Assembly (NCBI GenBank): GCA_013298025.1
Contig: JAAFJE010000001.1
Span: 186,001 to 250,000, forward strand
DNA: 64,000 bases
DNA from: Cytophagales bacterium
GTDB taxonomy: Bacteria > Bacteroidota > Bacteroidia > Cytophagales > Spirosomataceae
Reading direction: 5' to 3'
Positions 36,401-44,833 of this stretch are shown in pieces. The notes under the pieces were generated by a model. The model saw nothing but the letters and a program-made list of their open reading frames with translations, searched no databases and was not told the origin of the DNA. The first letter of the stretch is position 1, and each line of letters starts with the position of its first letter. Made by a program: the position numbers and the translations under genes.

Positions 36401-36777
36401 ACCATCGTTTCCGACTTTCGTTGGGTAAGGACGACTTGGTTATTTTTCATCACCAAGAATTGAATATTTCTTGGAATTAATAGACTGTTTAAAATGTTTT
36501 CGACGGTTTCGTGTTTAAACGACACCGACATTTTTTCGTCGGTTGGTAAAATGTTTTTTTGGTAAGAAAAAACTAAATCAACCTGCTTTTCAATGTCGCG
36601 CAGTACCTCACGCAAGGTTGTGTTGCGTGCCGTAATGGTCACTCGTTCTTTGAGTTGTTCCTGTGCGAATGAAGGCCGTGCAAAGCTTACACCAACCACC
36701 ATAAAAGCCATGACAAGTTGAATGGCAGTGATCTTCATAATTTTGAAAATCTCTTTTTTAGTAAGAAAATTTGACAT
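33463..36777 (-). CDS. SusC-like TonB-dependent receptor with STN signalling domain (PUL 1)
   Basis: A 1104-residue outer-membrane receptor. After the signal segment (KITAIQLVMAFMVVGVSFA) comes an STN domain (about 45-105, TLREVLRDIEKQVDLVFSYQ). A carboxypeptidase-regulatory-like domain (GKVVDAEKGEPIVGVTVLIK), the plug (NEVVVVGYGTQKRTDLTG) and the 22-strand barrel follow. STN domains pass signals to FecR-type anti-sigma factors, and a fecR homologue lies just upstream. ATG 36777 was chosen over a longer frame; ATG 36738 is also possible. Confidence 0.92.
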   Translation of the reverse strand: MSNFLTKKEIFKIMKITAIQLVMAFMVVGVSFARPSFAQEQLKERVTITARNTTLREVLRDIEKQVDLVFSYQKNILPTDEKMSVSFKHETVENILNSLLIPRNIQFLVMKNNQVVLTQRKSETMVLATQLLPRAITPLNLVNTVTGKVVDAEKGEPIVGVTVLIKGTQKGTSSDANGNYSLTVSDDNVTLVFSSVGYERQEVTVGRRTIINVTLKSSSQALNEVVVVGYGTQKRTDLTGSVTSVPKARLSQVPVTNVLHAIEGSVAGVNISQSSSVPGASASVQVRGLNSITAGTGPFIVVDGVPLSNTDGVTNDINPNDIASIEILKDASAVAIYGVRGSNGVILITTKRGASGKPTIRYNTYVGIENIAHILTPSSPEKYVQKYADYMKQNGLTQTAVLPNAYEVSNYNAKKVTDWIDLTTQTGVLQDHNLSISGGTADVKYYISGEFLKQDGVVKGYQYNRASFRSNLDVNITDYLSIGTSLFFTANNYDGGRTNFYLAAAMSPYGTVYNGSGGYEIYPMYPELLYTNPLIGLNVDRLERSKNFNGNFYAELKPSFVPGLKYRLNASYITVPSRSGSYTGRDANSTIGSASIFNAESNSFLLENIFTYNKDWGKHHFDFTGLYSAQSKDYMSTSAGATGFINDELSYYNLGAGATQTSGSYRDKRSNLSQMGRINYSYDSRYLLTVTARRDGSSVFGGNTSKYGLFPSVGLGWNISKERFMQDIPFINNLKLRSSYGKTGNEAIGVYGTLTTASSVRFPFSGVSTIGVLANNLGNSNLKWENTTSLNFGLDFSLFNNRITGTIDAYQTKTEDLILRRNLPAATGYSSILDNLGKSENQGIEITLNTVNVKAGDFKWESNINFASYRNKIVELYGDGKDDLGNRWFLGQSLGIIYDYKLEGVWQVGEDASQQDPGAKPGDLKFADINGDKKITADDRTILGTTLPKWTGGFTNTFHYKNFHLNVFIQTVQGGLKNNVNLTFADEAGRMNTPDAIGYWTEENKSNTRPSLRYFNTRGYGYPSDNSYTRIKDITLSYNAPATLASKLGLGSLTVYMSGRNLYTFTNWLGWDPENDFSFRGSGDWTNNYPLVRNFVLGVNVTLK

Positions 36778-37120
36778 ACATTTGACTGTTTTTGTTGGAA
36801 TTAGGACAAAACGAAGCTGTCTCTTTGCTTTGGCGAGCAAGAGTAGCAAAACATGAAGGAGAGATGTTGGCGCATCTTTCCTTTTTTATTGAATTAGGAA
36901 AAAAAGTACATTATAGATTCATGGTAATTTTGCTTTATATGTTGATTTTTTAATTTTATTCTATTTTTGTTAAGTATTAATGCAAAATTGTGAATTGTGA
37001 ATTAGTGTTTTCATTTTCAGCAATTTACGACTTATTTTAATCAAAAATATAAGCCCCTAAAACAAAACACTCATCACAATGCTGCATTAGTACTTATGTG
37101 TATGATAAGAGTATCTTAGC
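36778..37120. other. Gap between fecR and susC with palindromic repeat R4
   Basis: The left arm at 36980-37020 (AATGCAAAATTGTGAATTGT; ATTAGTGTTTTCATTTTCAG) and a degenerate right arm at about 37058-37090 (AACAAAACACTCATCACAAT) form locus R4 of the 3'-end family, about 30 bases after the fecR stop. The rest is AT-rich without a gene. Confidence 0.6.
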
Positions 37121-38194
37121 CTACTTACAACCTTCCGATTCTACGATAATTTGGGCATCAATTTCTTTATACTTTGCTCCAATGGTTTGACAAATCACAT
37201 CGAGTTTGTCGTACAAAGATTCTTGAGCAAAAGTGGTGGTGATGATACAACTCGACAGGCTTTCTTCATTATAAATAATTTTCACGCCATACAATTGTTC
37301 CATCAAAGCAAATACTTGCGACACGGGCATATCTTCGATGCGACGTTTGGCAAGCGTTACAGGTAAATGCAAGGGTAAAGGTGTTTCTACCAACCGTTTA
37401 TTAAGGGTGGCTTGTTCTCTACTAAAAATGGCCTGTTGGTTGGGCAATACAATCAATCCTTTGGCTTCGGCATCATTGAGATTGGCTTGGTTTTGCTTAA
37501 ATACCGCTACTTTTCCCGTTTTTACTTTTACATATACTTGCTTGTCGTAAGCAAAAGCCTGCACGCTAAAACTCGTACCTAATACCTTCGTAACCACTTC
37601 GTTGGCATACACATAAAAGGGACGTTTAGGATTTTTTTGTATGTCAAAAAAGCCTGCTCCGCTTAAAAACACTTCTCGTTTACTTGGTTCGAAATGAGCA
37701 GGATAGCTAATTTTACTATGGGCATCGAGTGTCACAAAACTGCCATCTTCGAGGGCTATTTTCATGGTATGGTCACTCGAATTGACTTGCTCAATGAGGT
37801 TATGCGTATCGGCTGTGGCTACCAAATCTTCGTAGGTAATTTGCGAATGGCGTTGGGTATAATAATAAAAACTCAACCCCAACAACAGAGCTATACTTGC
37901 AGCCAAAGCTCCCCATTTTTTCCAACTAAACCGACTTATCACGGGTGTTTGTGTGGGCTGATGCAAGGTATCTTGTATTTGCTCCCAAATTTTTTGTTGA
38001 TTAAGCACTGGCTGCTGGGCTTCATGCCTACGCAAATGCCGTATCATATCACGAGCTTGTTGTATATCAGCTTGTTTTGTAGGATTTTCCAACATGAAAG
38101 CTTGCCAAAAAGCATCTTGCTCTCCGTAGTAAACCCAACGGAAAAATGCCTCATCGTTCAAGAAATCATGGTATGCAAAATGCTGATATTTCAT
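37121..38194 (-). CDS. FecR-family anti-sigma factor
   Basis: The 357-residue protein has a cytoplasmic N-terminal part (about 1-100), one membrane helix (KWGALAASIALLLGLSFYYY, about 112-131) and a periplasmic FecR domain (ALEDGSFVTLDAHSKISYPA; REVFLSGAGFFDIQKNPKRP). The C-terminal DUF4974-like part (RIEDMPVSQVFALMEQLYGV) resembles STN. It should hold an ECF sigma factor until the STN receptor signals substrate. Unusually, no sigma gene lies beside it; the upstream gene is DUF2891. I start at MKYQHFAYHDF; an upstream ATG (38245) is in frame. Confidence 0.88.
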   Translation of the reverse strand: MKYQHFAYHDFLNDEAFFRWVYYGEQDAFWQAFMLENPTKQADIQQARDMIRHLRRHEAQQPVLNQQKIWEQIQDTLHQPTQTPVISRFSWKKWGALAASIALLLGLSFYYYTQRHSQITYEDLVATADTHNLIEQVNSSDHTMKIALEDGSFVTLDAHSKISYPAHFEPSKREVFLSGAGFFDIQKNPKRPFYVYANEVVTKVLGTSFSVQAFAYDKQVYVKVKTGKVAVFKQNQANLNDAEAKGLIVLPNQQAIFSREQATLNKRLVETPLPLHLPVTLAKRRIEDMPVSQVFALMEQLYGVKIIYNEESLSSCIITTTFAQESLYDKLDVICQTIGAKYKEIDAQIIVESEGCK

Positions 38195-38400
38195 ATTGGT
38201 TTTCGAGCGTCTCTTTTGTGCAAAGCTACGCTTCCTGTTTTTCATAGTTTTGGTTTACTCGCCCTTTATGGGCTTCTATTAATACAGGTACAATTTTTGA
38301 AAAAAACTAATCATTTTTTTTATAAAAAATTTAACATTTTTTATAAAAAACTAAAAATCAGACATTTATACCTAATACATAAATCTTTCTAACTTAGCTT

Positions 38401-39519
38401 TTATGGAACAATACTCAACGCATACATCGCAAAAGAACCGAGCCAATGGTCGCCACCGTAATTGCCATTAGCAATATTGGGTAAGGTTTTTTGTAAAAAC
38501 ATAGTAGCCGTTGCTTCAAATTGTTGTTTACGCTTATCTGTTTTAGGAAGTTGCTGGGCTATGCCCAACAAACACCAAGCTTTGCTAAGAGCCAATCCGT
38601 CTAAATGCACAATTTGGTAATCGGAGCGGTCGCTTACAATGGGTAATTGCAGTACATTTTTGAGGCCCGCAGGAGTATAAAACTGGTTGAACCATTGTAT
38701 AAAAGCTGGGGGCGTTAAAACCCTCCGCATCAAGTCGGCTATTTCGAGGCTTGGAGAAAGAAAATCGGTGCCATCGGGTTCGAGCGTAGCCGCTACCGCT
38801 TGGTTTTGTAAGTAATAATCTTTGCTGCGTTGTACCAACAATTGTTCAAAAGCTGCATCTTTTACCGTTCTCGCCCAATCTATTGCAAACACCATCCCGA
38901 AAGCCGTATTCGGATGCACGCCCGTGCGGTTGGGGTAGGTCTGTTTGGGCAAATACTCTTTCCATCGTTGTACAATAATTTGCGTTAGCGGTTGTAAATT
39001 TTTGTGCCAACGTTTGGCCAAAGGGCTATCCCATGTCAGTAATTCTTCGTCTAGTTTCAGTAACCAAGCCCATCCATAGGTGCGTTCAAAACCTTTGGCT
39101 AATTTATACTTTGTAAAATAGTCTGCTTCTGCTTGTAAATTTTCGGGCAAAAAGCTGTTTTCTAAGACCGCTATTATTTGTTGTGTTTCTGGTAAAAGAG
39201 GGTATTGTTTAAGAATTTTGACCAACATCCAATGCCCATGCACCGACGAATGCCAATCTAAACAACCATAAAAAGAAGGGTGTAACTGTTTAGGACTTAA
39301 TACAACCTCTTGTGCCGTTTCTAAGGTATGGTTGGGTTTGTTGGGGTATTCCGTTTGAATACAATGCAACGGAAGTTGTGCCAAAAACGAAGCACCAGCC
39401 GCACTGAGTGCTATCTTTTTCCCGTCTTTCGATACCGTCAAATAGGGCGTTTGTTGGGCATACATAGATAAACTACAAAAGAATGCAATACTGCAAAGAA
39501 GCTGATGAATTATTTTCAT
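38401..39519 (-). CDS. DUF2891 exported protein
   Basis: A 372-residue product with signal MKIIHQLLCSIAFFCSLSMY. The motifs LHPSFYGCLDWHSSVHGHWM, then GFERTYGWAWLLKLDEEL, HPNTAFGMVFAIDWAR and the C-terminal GGDHWLGSFAMYAL identify the DUF2891 family. The helical, aromatic-rich pattern suggests an (alpha/alpha)-toroid glycosidase-like fold, but no activity is known to me. It sits between GH2 and fecR in the PUL, so a part in degrading the same glycan is likely. Confidence 0.78.
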   Translation of the reverse strand: MKIIHQLLCSIAFFCSLSMYAQQTPYLTVSKDGKKIALSAAGASFLAQLPLHCIQTEYPNKPNHTLETAQEVVLSPKQLHPSFYGCLDWHSSVHGHWMLVKILKQYPLLPETQQIIAVLENSFLPENLQAEADYFTKYKLAKGFERTYGWAWLLKLDEELLTWDSPLAKRWHKNLQPLTQIIVQRWKEYLPKQTYPNRTGVHPNTAFGMVFAIDWARTVKDAAFEQLLVQRSKDYYLQNQAVAATLEPDGTDFLSPSLEIADLMRRVLTPPAFIQWFNQFYTPAGLKNVLQLPIVSDRSDYQIVHLDGLALSKAWCLLGIAQQLPKTDKRKQQFEATATMFLQKTLPNIANGNYGGDHWLGSFAMYALSIVP

Positions 39520-39573
39520 AGTAAATAGTTGTTTGAAAACGGCAATCACAAGGATTGCCGTGTATGTTGATGG

Positions 39574-42216
39574 CTACTCAATCGTAATATAACGCAAGGG
39601 AACGTTCCAACCTTCCAGAGCAATTTGTACATTACCAGACGCTTGCTTGCTTTCTATCGTAAGCGTTCTGCTTGTGGCAGGAGGTACTGATACGTAATTA
39701 TTGTCGTAAAATGTTGGCAAAAGGCGTTCCTTGCTTTGGGCATCTATCAACGATAATCGGTTGAAAAATGCGACGGGTTGTTGCGTCGGGTTCGACAGCG
39801 TAACCTGTATTTTTTCGGGAGAAATCCGTTTTGCCTTCACTACCAATTGCCCTGCTTGAGGCATTGTTTGTAAACCTGTATATTGCCCTTCTTTGTTTGG
39901 ATACCAATAAAAATTATCGCTTACCACTTGTTGTTGTTCGTCGAGTAATTGTAAAGATAAAAATGCCCCATCTTTCGCTCCTAGTTCGTCGAGTATATTT
40001 TTTACAGAAAGAATTTTCTTAACCGAACCAGCCTCTATGTAAGTAAACACTTGCGTTACTAATTTTTCTTTACCCGTCATATCGTAAGTTTTAATCACGA
40101 GCATGAGGTTTCTTTTGGCACTGAATCCATTGTTTACCATCATGACCATGCCATCAATCGGATTGGCCATTACGTGTACCAATTCACTACCACTACGCAA
40201 GCCGTACAAACAAGCATTGGGGTCGAGGTAATAGTCATACATTTGCCCACGCATGGAAGTCCAAGGATTTTGTGTTTTCCAAATCATTACGCCTGTGTAC
40301 CATTCCCAACTGTGGGCAGAAAAGCCTTCGATAAGTCCACGGTATTGGTCATAATTGACCAACTGAGCCTTTAGGGCAAAATCTTGTACGTCTTTGGGTT
40401 TGCCATAAGGGTCGATAAATTGGTTGTAGCCCACGCCTGTGTAGGTGTGGTAAGTCCAAACGGTATCGGGTTTAGTGCCATATTCAGGTACTTTTAAGTT
40501 TTCTTTTGGAATAAACCGTTTCAACGATTCATAGTCGCCAGTACCTACCGACCCCACTTCTGAGTTGAAAGGGAAAGTACGTTGTTGCCAAAACACTTCT
40601 AAGGGTTGGATACCATAAGGGCCATCGCCGTTTCCTCCTAAGAAATTATACGACATAGCATCGGAGTTGGAATAATCCACAAACCAGCGTGTGCCGTCTA
40701 AGGTAGGCAAAATTTCGTCACGCAGTGGCACAAGGATGTCTTCGGGTGGCGTAATTTCGTTGCCTCCGCACCAGACAGCCAAGGAAGGGTGATTGCGTAC
40801 CATTTTAATCATATCGGCAGCCGAATGTAAGAAAAGTTGGTGGTCGTCGGGATAGCGGCGGCGTGTCCATTGGTCTTCTTTTTTAGCAGGGTCTATCCAT
40901 CGTCCGTTGCAATCGCCTGAAATCCAGAAATCTTGGAAAACCAATAAGCCATATTTATCGCAAGCAGCATAAAACTCTGGTCGCTCGACCAAAGCACCGC
41001 CCCAAATCCGAATCAAATTGAGGTTCATATCCCGATGAAAACGCACTTCGGCATCGTAGCGTTCGTCCGAAAATCGAAGCATTGCATCGGAAATAATCCA
41101 GTTGCCTCCTTTGATAAAAATGCGTTGCCCATTGACATACAACTGACGGCTGTTGGTGGTACTATTCCAATCGGTTTGTATTTCTCTGACACCAACGTTG
41201 AGTTTTTCTTCGTCAGAAACACGGTTATTAGCTGCCACAAACGTAAAGGAAGCAGCGTACAAAGCTTGTTCACCATAGCCTGCGGGCCACCAAAGACGGG
41301 GATTTTCGAGCGTATAAGTAGGCAACTTGACCGTTGTGGTACTATGAGGTGCTAATCGAACCGTTTGGGTTATTTTTTTTCCTGCTATAGCAAATACCAA
41401 CGTACCCGTTTGTGCCACATCAGACGCATTTTCGAGGTCGGCGGTGGCCTCTATAAAGGCAGGTTTTTGCGTACCCGTCGGAAGACGTTGAGCAGGCACA
41501 CGTGTCACTACGTGGGGGTCTTTTAGGTTTACCGCTCCTGTTTTTTCGATATATACTTTATCCCAAATCCCTGTGTTGCGGTCACGAATCGGGCGAATCC
41601 AGTCCCAGCCAGCCGTGTATTGAATGCCCACATTTTTGGCGATTGTACCATCGCCACCTTGTCCGCCATTGGGGTTTCCCACCGGATTGGGCGGATACAC
41701 CACCACCGCCAAACGGTTGTTCCCTTTGTCGTTTAAGAGCGAAGTGATGTTAAATGCTCTACGCAAAAACATCCCAACAACAGGCTGTGTGTTGACTTTT
41801 TTACCATTCAAATAAATATCGCAACTGTAATTGATACCTCTGAATTTCAGCCATACTTGTTGCCCATTGCTAGGCTTTTTTTCCTCGAAATTTTTCACAA
41901 ACCAATAGGTATAAAAATTTCTTCCGACATGGTATATATCAGGAATTTTTTCATTGTTGAGCCCATAAAAAGGGTCTGGCATTTCGTGGTTGGCAACCAA
42001 GGTAGTCAGGACAGTGCCGGGTACAACCGCATTTTTCCAGTCGGTTAGGGCAAAAGTAGGCTGAGAAATTTGTTCTCCATTTGCCTTCACCGCATCGTAA
42101 GCGGCACAACGCCAAGCAGTATTTAGCTCATATTGGGTTTGTGCCAACAAGTTCTTCTGGATACCAACAAACAAGAAAAAAATACTGATAAACAAGCACT
42201 TACATAGTTTTTTCAT
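39574..42216 (-). CDS. GH2-family exo-glycosidase (beta-mannosidase/glucosaminidase type)
   Basis: An 880-residue exported enzyme. The N-terminal sugar-binding jelly roll (about 30-210) includes WLKFRGINYSCDIYLNGKKV and is followed by an Ig-like domain and the TIM barrel. ESGRIWGGAL-type strand residues appear as NLIRIWGGALVERPEFY. The acid/base Glu lies in AVWCGGNEITPPE and the nucleophile Glu in FNSEVGSVG. The layout is closest to exo-glucosaminidase and endo-beta-mannosidase groups, not lacZ. It is the first gene of the PUL; ATG 42216 fits a signal peptide better than 42255. Confidence 0.87.
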   Translation of the reverse strand: MKKLCKCLFISIFFLFVGIQKNLLAQTQYELNTAWRCAAYDAVKANGEQISQPTFALTDWKNAVVPGTVLTTLVANHEMPDPFYGLNNEKIPDIYHVGRNFYTYWFVKNFEEKKPSNGQQVWLKFRGINYSCDIYLNGKKVNTQPVVGMFLRRAFNITSLLNDKGNNRLAVVVYPPNPVGNPNGGQGGDGTIAKNVGIQYTAGWDWIRPIRDRNTGIWDKVYIEKTGAVNLKDPHVVTRVPAQRLPTGTQKPAFIEATADLENASDVAQTGTLVFAIAGKKITQTVRLAPHSTTTVKLPTYTLENPRLWWPAGYGEQALYAASFTFVAANNRVSDEEKLNVGVREIQTDWNSTTNSRQLYVNGQRIFIKGGNWIISDAMLRFSDERYDAEVRFHRDMNLNLIRIWGGALVERPEFYAACDKYGLLVFQDFWISGDCNGRWIDPAKKEDQWTRRRYPDDHQLFLHSAADMIKMVRNHPSLAVWCGGNEITPPEDILVPLRDEILPTLDGTRWFVDYSNSDAMSYNFLGGNGDGPYGIQPLEVFWQQRTFPFNSEVGSVGTGDYESLKRFIPKENLKVPEYGTKPDTVWTYHTYTGVGYNQFIDPYGKPKDVQDFALKAQLVNYDQYRGLIEGFSAHSWEWYTGVMIWKTQNPWTSMRGQMYDYYLDPNACLYGLRSGSELVHVMANPIDGMVMMVNNGFSAKRNLMLVIKTYDMTGKEKLVTQVFTYIEAGSVKKILSVKNILDELGAKDGAFLSLQLLDEQQQVVSDNFYWYPNKEGQYTGLQTMPQAGQLVVKAKRISPEKIQVTLSNPTQQPVAFFNRLSLIDAQSKERLLPTFYDNNYVSVPPATSRTLTIESKQASGNVQIALEGWNVPLRYITIE

Positions 42217-42377
42217 AAACAAATCATATAACATTTTTAAGAAAATTGGATACAAGACAGCACTCTTTTTACAACAAAAATCGGAAAAAAAGCTATTTAT
42301 TAAAATTTTTTAATAAAAATGAGTAATAACCCTTATACTTTAGTTTTGTAAATTAGGGCAATCAAAAAGGTTCATCT

Positions 42378-42911
42378 ATGCGTTTATTATCTTTTCCCTC
42401 CACTCATATACCCAAAAGAGGTCTTAGAGCAATCAGCATTATACTGCTAGGCTTGGCCATGCCTCAATCGTTGGTCATCCCCGTAAGTGGGGCAAGCGAT
42501 GCGAGTTATAACTCTCAATCTTTTTGGTATTATCCTTGGGGGCGTTCGGTGACGCACAAAGGCATAGACATCTTTGCCGCCAAAGGCACAAAGGTAATAG
42601 CAGCTACCTACAGCTTGGTTTTGTATCAAGGAAATATTCCAGTAGGAGGCAATGTTATTATTGCATTAGGCCCTAAATGGCGTTTGCATTACTACGCTCA
42701 TTTAGCCCAAATCAACACCAAAACCTTGGCATGGCTCAGTACAGGACAAGTCATTGGCAAGGTAGGCAATACAGGCAACGCTCAAGGCAAAGCACCTCAT
42801 TTGCATTATGCGCTGGTAAGTCTTATACCTTATCCTTGGCGTATAGACGGAGCAAAACAAGGCTGGAAGAAAATGTTTTACCTCAACCCAATGGATTATT
42901 GGCGTAGGTAA
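42378..42911 (+). CDS. M23-family peptidase (LytM-like)
   Basis: A 177-residue protein with an N-terminal hydrophobic segment (about 18-38) that should target it to the envelope. The M23 zinc site is visible as HKGIDIFAAKGT (His and Asp), HYYAHL and APHLHYAL (HxH). These enzymes cut peptide bonds in peptidoglycan or act as scaffolds when residues are lost; all ligands appear present here. It is divergent from the GH2 gene. A long perfect hairpin follows its stop codon. Confidence 0.88.
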   Translation: MRLLSFPSTHIPKRGLRAISIILLGLAMPQSLVIPVSGASDASYNSQSFWYYPWGRSVTHKGIDIFAAKGTKVIAATYSLVLYQGNIPVGGNVIIALGPKWRLHYYAHLAQINTKTLAWLSTGQVIGKVGNTGNAQGKAPHLHYALVSLIPYPWRIDGAKQGWKKMFYLNPMDYWRR

Positions 42912-42915
42912 TCAA

Positions 42916-42969
42916 TAGCCAAAACGCTCATGCGATTGTTTCGAGGCAATCGCATGAGCGTTTTGGCTA
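42916..42969. terminator. 23-bp perfect hairpin after the M23 gene
   Basis: TAGCCAAAACGCTCATGCGA (continuing ttg) pairs perfectly with its complement around an 8-base loop. There is no T-run, so it may be a factor-independent terminator of unusual form or an RNA-stabilising element. Confidence 0.65.
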
Positions 42970-42974
42970 AATCA

Positions 42975-43080
42975 TTATATGCGTAATCGTGCAAATTGGC
43001 TTTTTGATTACAACAAAAGATAACTTTTTGAAAATCAAAACGCTAACCCACAATTAACAATTCGCAATTTTGCATTAAAA
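42975..43080. repeat. 3'-end palindromic repeat, locus R5
   Basis: A clear right arm (GAAAATCAAAACGCTAACCC, then ACAATTCGCAATTTTGCATT) ends about 16 bases from the GH13 stop. A degenerate left arm (about 42980-43008) precedes it. The TTTTGCATTA end mirrors the TAATGCAAAA start of locus R4. Confidence 0.6.
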
Positions 43081-43095
43081 TCAACCCATTTTGTT

Positions 43096-44631
43096 TTATT
43101 TTCCTAAAACTACAACACTGGCAGGGGCAATATGCAGGGTTTTGCCTTGCATACTTGTTGTGCCAGAAGCAAATTTCACCTTTGTATAGGCAGCTTCTTT
43201 GGCAGGAAACGTGATAGTTTTAGCGTTGGAGGTAAGGTTGTGAATCACCAATAAATTGCCCTTGCGGTGTGTACGAACAAACGCCAAAATACCTTCTTCT
43301 GTAATGCTACTTTGAGCCAAATTAGGCTTGATTACTTGTTTTAAAGCAGGTTGGGCTTTACGGAAAGCAATGAGTTTTTTGTAGGTTTGAAACACCGAAT
43401 GGGGGTCTTTTTGCTGTACAGCCAATGGCATAACGCTTTGCTCGGTAGTCAACTGTGGAGTCATCCATTTGGTGCGACTGGCATCCTTACTGGCTACGTC
43501 CCACAAAAAAGGCTCACGGATGTTTTCGTCGGGCTTATCGCCGAGCATTCCGATTTCTTCACCATAATAGATATAAGGTTGCCCGGGCAACGTAAGTAAG
43601 ATTTGGGCGGCTATTTTCATTTTATCGGTATTCCCTTTCACCACCGTACCAATGCGTGCCTGGTCGTGGTTGTCGATGATGGTTGCATCAATAAAATTTG
43701 GATTTTGACTGCCAAAAGCTTTATAATCATTCAAAAGTTTGGTTACAAAACCATCGCTTTTACCTTCATTGACCATTTTTTGAATGGCAAAACAAGCATC
43801 TAAATGAAAGTTTGCAGGCAACCCTTTGAAGAAAGGAGCTACTTTGTCGGCACTGGTCCATACTTCACCTACAATATATACATCGGGTTTTACGGCTTGC
43901 ATTTTTTGTTTAAATTCAACCCAAAACTGATGACATTTTTCGGCTTCCCAATCAGGATAAATATGTTTGGCGGCATCAAGCCTAAACCCATCAACGCCTA
44001 CTTCTTTGAGCCAATATTGGGCAATGGCATAGATTTCTTGTCTTACTTTAGGATTATCATAATTCAAATCGGGCATTCCTCCCCAGAAAAGGGCGTAGTA
44101 TTTTTCGGTATCATTGGCACTAGCCAAATGCCAAGGCGTAATTTCCCAAGAGTCGCCTGTACGCTCACGGGTAGCAACGCCCATCGAGTCGATTTTTTGC
44201 GGACTCAACCACACGTAATAGTCACGATAAGGGTTATTTTTACCCTTTTTGGCTTCTACAAACCAAGGGTGCTTGTCGCTTGTATGGTTTATCACCAAGT
44301 CTTTGATAATCTTCATGCCTCGTTTATGTGCTTCGGCAATGAGCCTTTTGTAATCGGCCAAGGTGCCACATTCGGGGTCAATAGCCTTGTAGTCAGTCAC
44401 ATCGTATTTGTGGTACGAAGGCGATTGACTAACGGGCGTAAGCCAAAGGGCATCTACTCCGAGCGATTGGAGGTAGTCTAATTTACTCGTCACGCCGTTG
44501 ATGTCGCCAATGCCATCGCCGTTGGAATCGGCAAAAGAGCGGACAAAAATTTCGTAACAAACCGACGGCGTTTGTTGGGCATAGCTTCGCCATGTAAGGC
44601 ATAGCAAGCACCAGAAAAGAAGTTTTTTCAT
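43096..44631 (-). CDS. GH13 alpha-amylase, exported
   Basis: A 511-residue enzyme with signal peptide MKKLLFWCLLCLTWRSYAQQ. The four GH13 regions are present: DLVINHTS (111-118), GFRLDAAKH with nucleophile Asp219, EVWT with acid/base Glu256, and IDNHDQ near 325. It hydrolyses alpha-1,4-glucosidic bonds and the closest known types are neopullulanase/SusG-like or oligo-glucosidase-like enzymes. No lipobox is seen, so a periplasmic place is likely. It is the last gene of the starch locus, separated from susE by hairpins. Confidence 0.92.
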   Translation of the reverse strand: MKKLLFWCLLCLTWRSYAQQTPSVCYEIFVRSFADSNGDGIGDINGVTSKLDYLQSLGVDALWLTPVSQSPSYHKYDVTDYKAIDPECGTLADYKRLIAEAHKRGMKIIKDLVINHTSDKHPWFVEAKKGKNNPYRDYYVWLSPQKIDSMGVATRERTGDSWEITPWHLASANDTEKYYALFWGGMPDLNYDNPKVRQEIYAIAQYWLKEVGVDGFRLDAAKHIYPDWEAEKCHQFWVEFKQKMQAVKPDVYIVGEVWTSADKVAPFFKGLPANFHLDACFAIQKMVNEGKSDGFVTKLLNDYKAFGSQNPNFIDATIIDNHDQARIGTVVKGNTDKMKIAAQILLTLPGQPYIYYGEEIGMLGDKPDENIREPFLWDVASKDASRTKWMTPQLTTEQSVMPLAVQQKDPHSVFQTYKKLIAFRKAQPALKQVIKPNLAQSSITEEGILAFVRTHRKGNLLVIHNLTSNAKTITFPAKEAAYTKVKFASGTTSMQGKTLHIAPASVVVLGK

Positions 44632-44668
44632 GATTGAGAAATGCGTTTTGCTAGGAAAAGTCCATAAA

Positions 44669-44696
44669 AAGCACCGCTGAATGTTCGGCGGTGCTT
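44669..44696 (-). terminator. Terminator after the SusE-like gene
   Basis: AAGCACCGC pairs with GCGGTGCTT; on the minus strand TTTTTATGG follows. It lies between the SusE-like gene and GH13, so GH13 may have partly separate expression. A second hairpin (TCGGAGTGG/CCACTCCGA, 44776-44800) and CTTGTAG/CTACAAG (about 44709-44744) lie in the same gap. Confidence 0.65.
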
Positions 44697-44833
44697 AGGC
44701 ACTAATTGCTTGTAGGAGCGTCACAACCCACGCTAGGCTACAAGTTCATTAACCAATTTAGTCGAGGAAATAGCCTCGGAGTGGGGTTACGCCACTCCGA
44801 AACGCTTACAAAAGTGAGCCAAATGCCTTACTT

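Noticed and set aside
37694-38392. 232-codon plus-strand frame opposite fecR, a possible missing sigma factor
   Set aside because: I looked for sigma-70 region 2 and 4 motifs and saw none; it is a shadow of fecR and the adjoining gap.
43804-44481. 225-codon plus-strand open frame opposite GH13
   Set aside because: Antisense to the amylase catalytic domain; no start signal or family features.
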